Shown: piece by piece, positions 62,435 through 64,000 of the stretch
Layout: each line of letters starts with the position of its first letter
Position numbering within the stretch: position 1 is the stretch's first letter
Assembly (NCBI RefSeq): GCF_001541095.1
Contig: NZ_LMXH01000008.1
Coordinates: 62,001 to 126,000 of the forward strand
Reading direction: 5' to 3'
DNA: 64,000 bases
DNA from: Paenibacillus sp. FJAT-26967
GTDB lineage: Bacteria; Bacillota; Bacilli; Paenibacillales; NBRC-103111
Notes under the pieces: generated by a model
What the model saw: the letters and a program-made list of their open reading frames with translations, nothing else
What the model was told of the DNA's origin: nothing
Databases searched by the model: none
Position numbers and translations under genes: made by a program

Positions 62435-64000
62435 ATGGCTCAACAAACCAAAAGAGGACTCGCATTTTGCCTGGTCGTACTACTGCTTCTTATGGCTTTA
62501 CCGCTGACTGCTTTAGGTGCTAACCCATGGGCACCCAATACCGCTTATAAGACGGGGGATGTTGTCACATACAGCGGCAGCAATTATGAATGCATACAGG
62601 GGCATACTTCACTAACGGGCTGGGAACCTTCGAATGTGCCTGCTTTATGGAAGAAGCAAACCGGTACGCCGACTCCTGACACCCAAGCCCCAACCGCCCC
62701 TACAGTCCTTAAAGCAGGGGCAGTAACAGGAGCTTCAGTCGCTCTGAGTTGGACGGCTTCTACTGATAATGTAGGTGTAAGCGGTTACAACATCTACAAC
62801 GGAACTACGCTGGCAGGTTCATCGGCCTCCACCAGTTTCACGGTGACAGGGCTGACGGCCAACACATCTTATACCTTTACGGTAAAAGCTAAAGATGCGG
62901 CTGGCAATCTTTCCGCGAGCAGCAATGCGGTCACCGTTACGACGACTGCTCCGGACACGCAGGCTCCAACAGCGCCAACGAAGCTTACCGTAGGTACTGT
63001 CACAGCTAACTCGGTCGCTCTGAGCTGGACGGCTTCGACGGATAATGTCGGGGTTACCAGCTACGAGGTATACAAGGGCACAGCCTTGGTAGCTGCCGTG
63101 ACCGGTACTAGCTACACCGTAACGGGTCTGACAGCAAGTACGCTCTACACGTTTACCGTCAAAGCTAAAGATGCAGCGGGCAACGCATCGCCTGCGAGTG
63201 CGGCGGTAACTGCCACGACAACGGCCCAGCCTGCGGGAAATAATGAGATCATTGCTTACTTCCCAAGCTGGACTTCTTATAATACACCTGAATTTACGGT
63301 GGCTAACATCGATCCGACCAAAATGACGGTCATCAACTATGCTTTCCTGGACGTCTGCTGGAACGGCAGACACGGTAACCCGTCTACCGATCCGGAGAAT
63401 CCGAATAAGAATACGTGGCCTTGCCAAGATGGGAATGGCGTGGCCAATAACGCACCGAACGGTGCAATCGTTCTTGGCGATCCGTATGTGGACGATAACG
63501 GTGGAGGCGGCGGCTACGAGAGCTTGAAGAAGCTCGCACAGCTCAAAACTCAAAATCCGAAATTGAAGCTTTTTGCATCCGTAGGCGGCTGGACATGGTC
63601 GAATCAATTCTCTAATCTGGCAGCAGATCCGGCAACCCGCCAGAACTTTGCAACATCTGCAGTATCCTTCTTGCGTCAGTACAATTTTGATGGCATCGAT
63701 ATTGACTGGGAATATCCGAACTCCATCGGCGTTCCTTGCGCGACAGGCCAAACCTGCCAGCGTACTGCGGACAAAGCCAACTACACGCTCCTGCTGCAAA
63801 CGCTGCGTCAGCAGCTCGATACGGCTGGACAGCAGGACGGCAAGCGTTACTACATTACGATCGCTTCGTCTGCTAACCAGTCATTCCTCAACGATGCAGG
63901 CGGAACGTCGAACTGGCTCTCCCAGGCAGCGACGTACCTGGATTGGATTAATATCATGACCTATGATTATCATGGTCCTTGGGAGAATGTGAGCAACATC
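62435..64000 (+). CDS. secreted modular chitinase (GH18), 3' end outside the window
   Basis: The reading frame is open from ATG 62435 (behind GAAGGGAGAG) to the window end, 522 codons. It has a signal peptide (basic MAQQTKRG, hydrophobic core, cleavage probably after ALGA), a chitin-binding CBM5/12 module (PWAPNTAYKTGDVVTYSG with YECIQGH), two fibronectin III domains of about 90 residues joined by PDTQAPTAPT linkers, and a GH18 catalytic domain. The GH18 motif FDGIDIDWEYP has the DxxDxDxE residues, with Glu as acid catalyst, and SVGGW precedes it. It should cut chitin outside the cell. Family and orientation are clear; the C-terminal end and any further modules are not visible. Confidence 0.95.
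   Translation, partial: MAQQTKRGLAFCLVVLLLLMALPLTALGANPWAPNTAYKTGDVVTYSGSNYECIQGHTSLTGWEPSNVPALWKKQTGTPTPDTQAPTAPTVLKAGAVTGASVALSWTASTDNVGVSGYNIYNGTTLAGSSASTSFTVTGLTANTSYTFTVKAKDAAGNLSASSNAVTVTTTAPDTQAPTAPTKLTVGTVTANSVALSWTASTDNVGVTSYEVYKGTALVAAVTGTSYTVTGLTASTLYTFTVKAKDAAGNASPASAAVTATTTAQPAGNNEIIAYFPSWTSYNTPEFTVANIDPTKMTVINYAFLDVCWNGRHGNPSTDPENPNKNTWPCQDGNGVANNAPNGAIVLGDPYVDDNGGGGGYESLKKLAQLKTQNPKLKLFASVGGWTWSNQFSNLAADPATRQNFATSAVSFLRQYNFDGIDIDWEYPNSIGVPCATGQTCQRTADKANYTLLLQTLRQQLDTAGQQDGKRYYITIASSANQSFLNDAGGTSNWLSQAATYLDWINIMTYDYHGPWENVSNI

Noticed and set aside
62819-63799. 326-codon minus-strand frame over the chitinase
   Set aside because: The plus-strand reading gives CBM, FnIII and GH18 motifs; the minus reading gives none.

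Overview
The window is a stretch of low-to-medium GC Firmicutes chromosome, most likely Paenibacillus or a close relative in the Bacillales. The gene order comFC-yvyF-flgM-flgN-flgK-flgL-yviE-fliW-csrA-hag-flaG-fliD-fliS-fliT ... hpf-secA-prfB-yvjA ... ftsE-ftsX-ctpB-minJ ... uvrB-uvrA follows the Bacillus subtilis backbone. Strong GGAGG-type ribosome binding sites, sigma-A and sigma-D promoters, a T-box leader and the prfB frameshift site fit the same assignment. No rRNA, tRNA, insertion sequence or CRISPR array was seen.

Layout. 1-15.8 kb: the end of comFC and then a late flagellar region: the anti-sigma factor FlgM, hook-filament junction proteins FlgK/FlgL, the FliW-CsrA switch, a short flagellin with a sigma-D promoter and CsrA-type leader sites, the cap FliD and chaperones. 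Accessory genes follow fliT: a 1322-residue secreted von Willebrand A / IPT-TIG repeat protein, a glycosyltransferase and a FliB-type flagellin lysine methylase. 15.8-22.6 kb: a cluster of DnaA-box-like sites, a cold-shock protein, long-form Hpf, SecA, RF2 and a YitT-family membrane protein. 22.8-31.6 kb: a complete arginine block argC-J-B-D-F-G-H behind a promoter with a candidate ArgR/AhrC operator. 31.7-41.1 kb: a VanW protein, FtsEX with an M23 peptidoglycan hydrolase or activator, a CtpB-type protease, a MinJ-type PDZ membrane protein, and motAB on the minus strand. 41.1-49.1 kb: uvrB-uvrA with a candidate LexA box, a nitrite/sulfite reductase and a small membrane protein.

49.2-57.6 kb (minus strand): a TIM-barrel isomerase-like protein, then the most unusual region. 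This is a compact dlt-like operon: carrier protein, class II aminoacyl-tRNA-synthetase-like ligase, DltD-like SGNH protein, 36-residue DltX-like peptide, DltB-like MBOAT acyltransferase. The usual DltA adenylation enzyme is absent, and an amino acid:[carrier protein] ligase-like protein sits in its place. A 1065-residue FG-GAP/VCBS repeat protein lies just upstream. 57.7-64 kb: a chemotaxis receptor with a sigma-D-like promoter, an alpha2-type glycyl-tRNA synthetase behind a T-box riboswitch, a G10 tract, and the start of a modular chitinase cut by the window end.

How the genes work together. The flagellar, chemoreceptor and motor genes form one motility programme tied together by sigma-D promoters, FlgM and FliW-CsrA. 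The fts/ctpB/minJ genes link division-site control to wall hydrolysis. The dlt-like operon is predicted to load an amino acid onto a carrier protein inside the cell and pass it to an extracytoplasmic polymer. Functions are read from sequence motifs and gene order only; no search was run.
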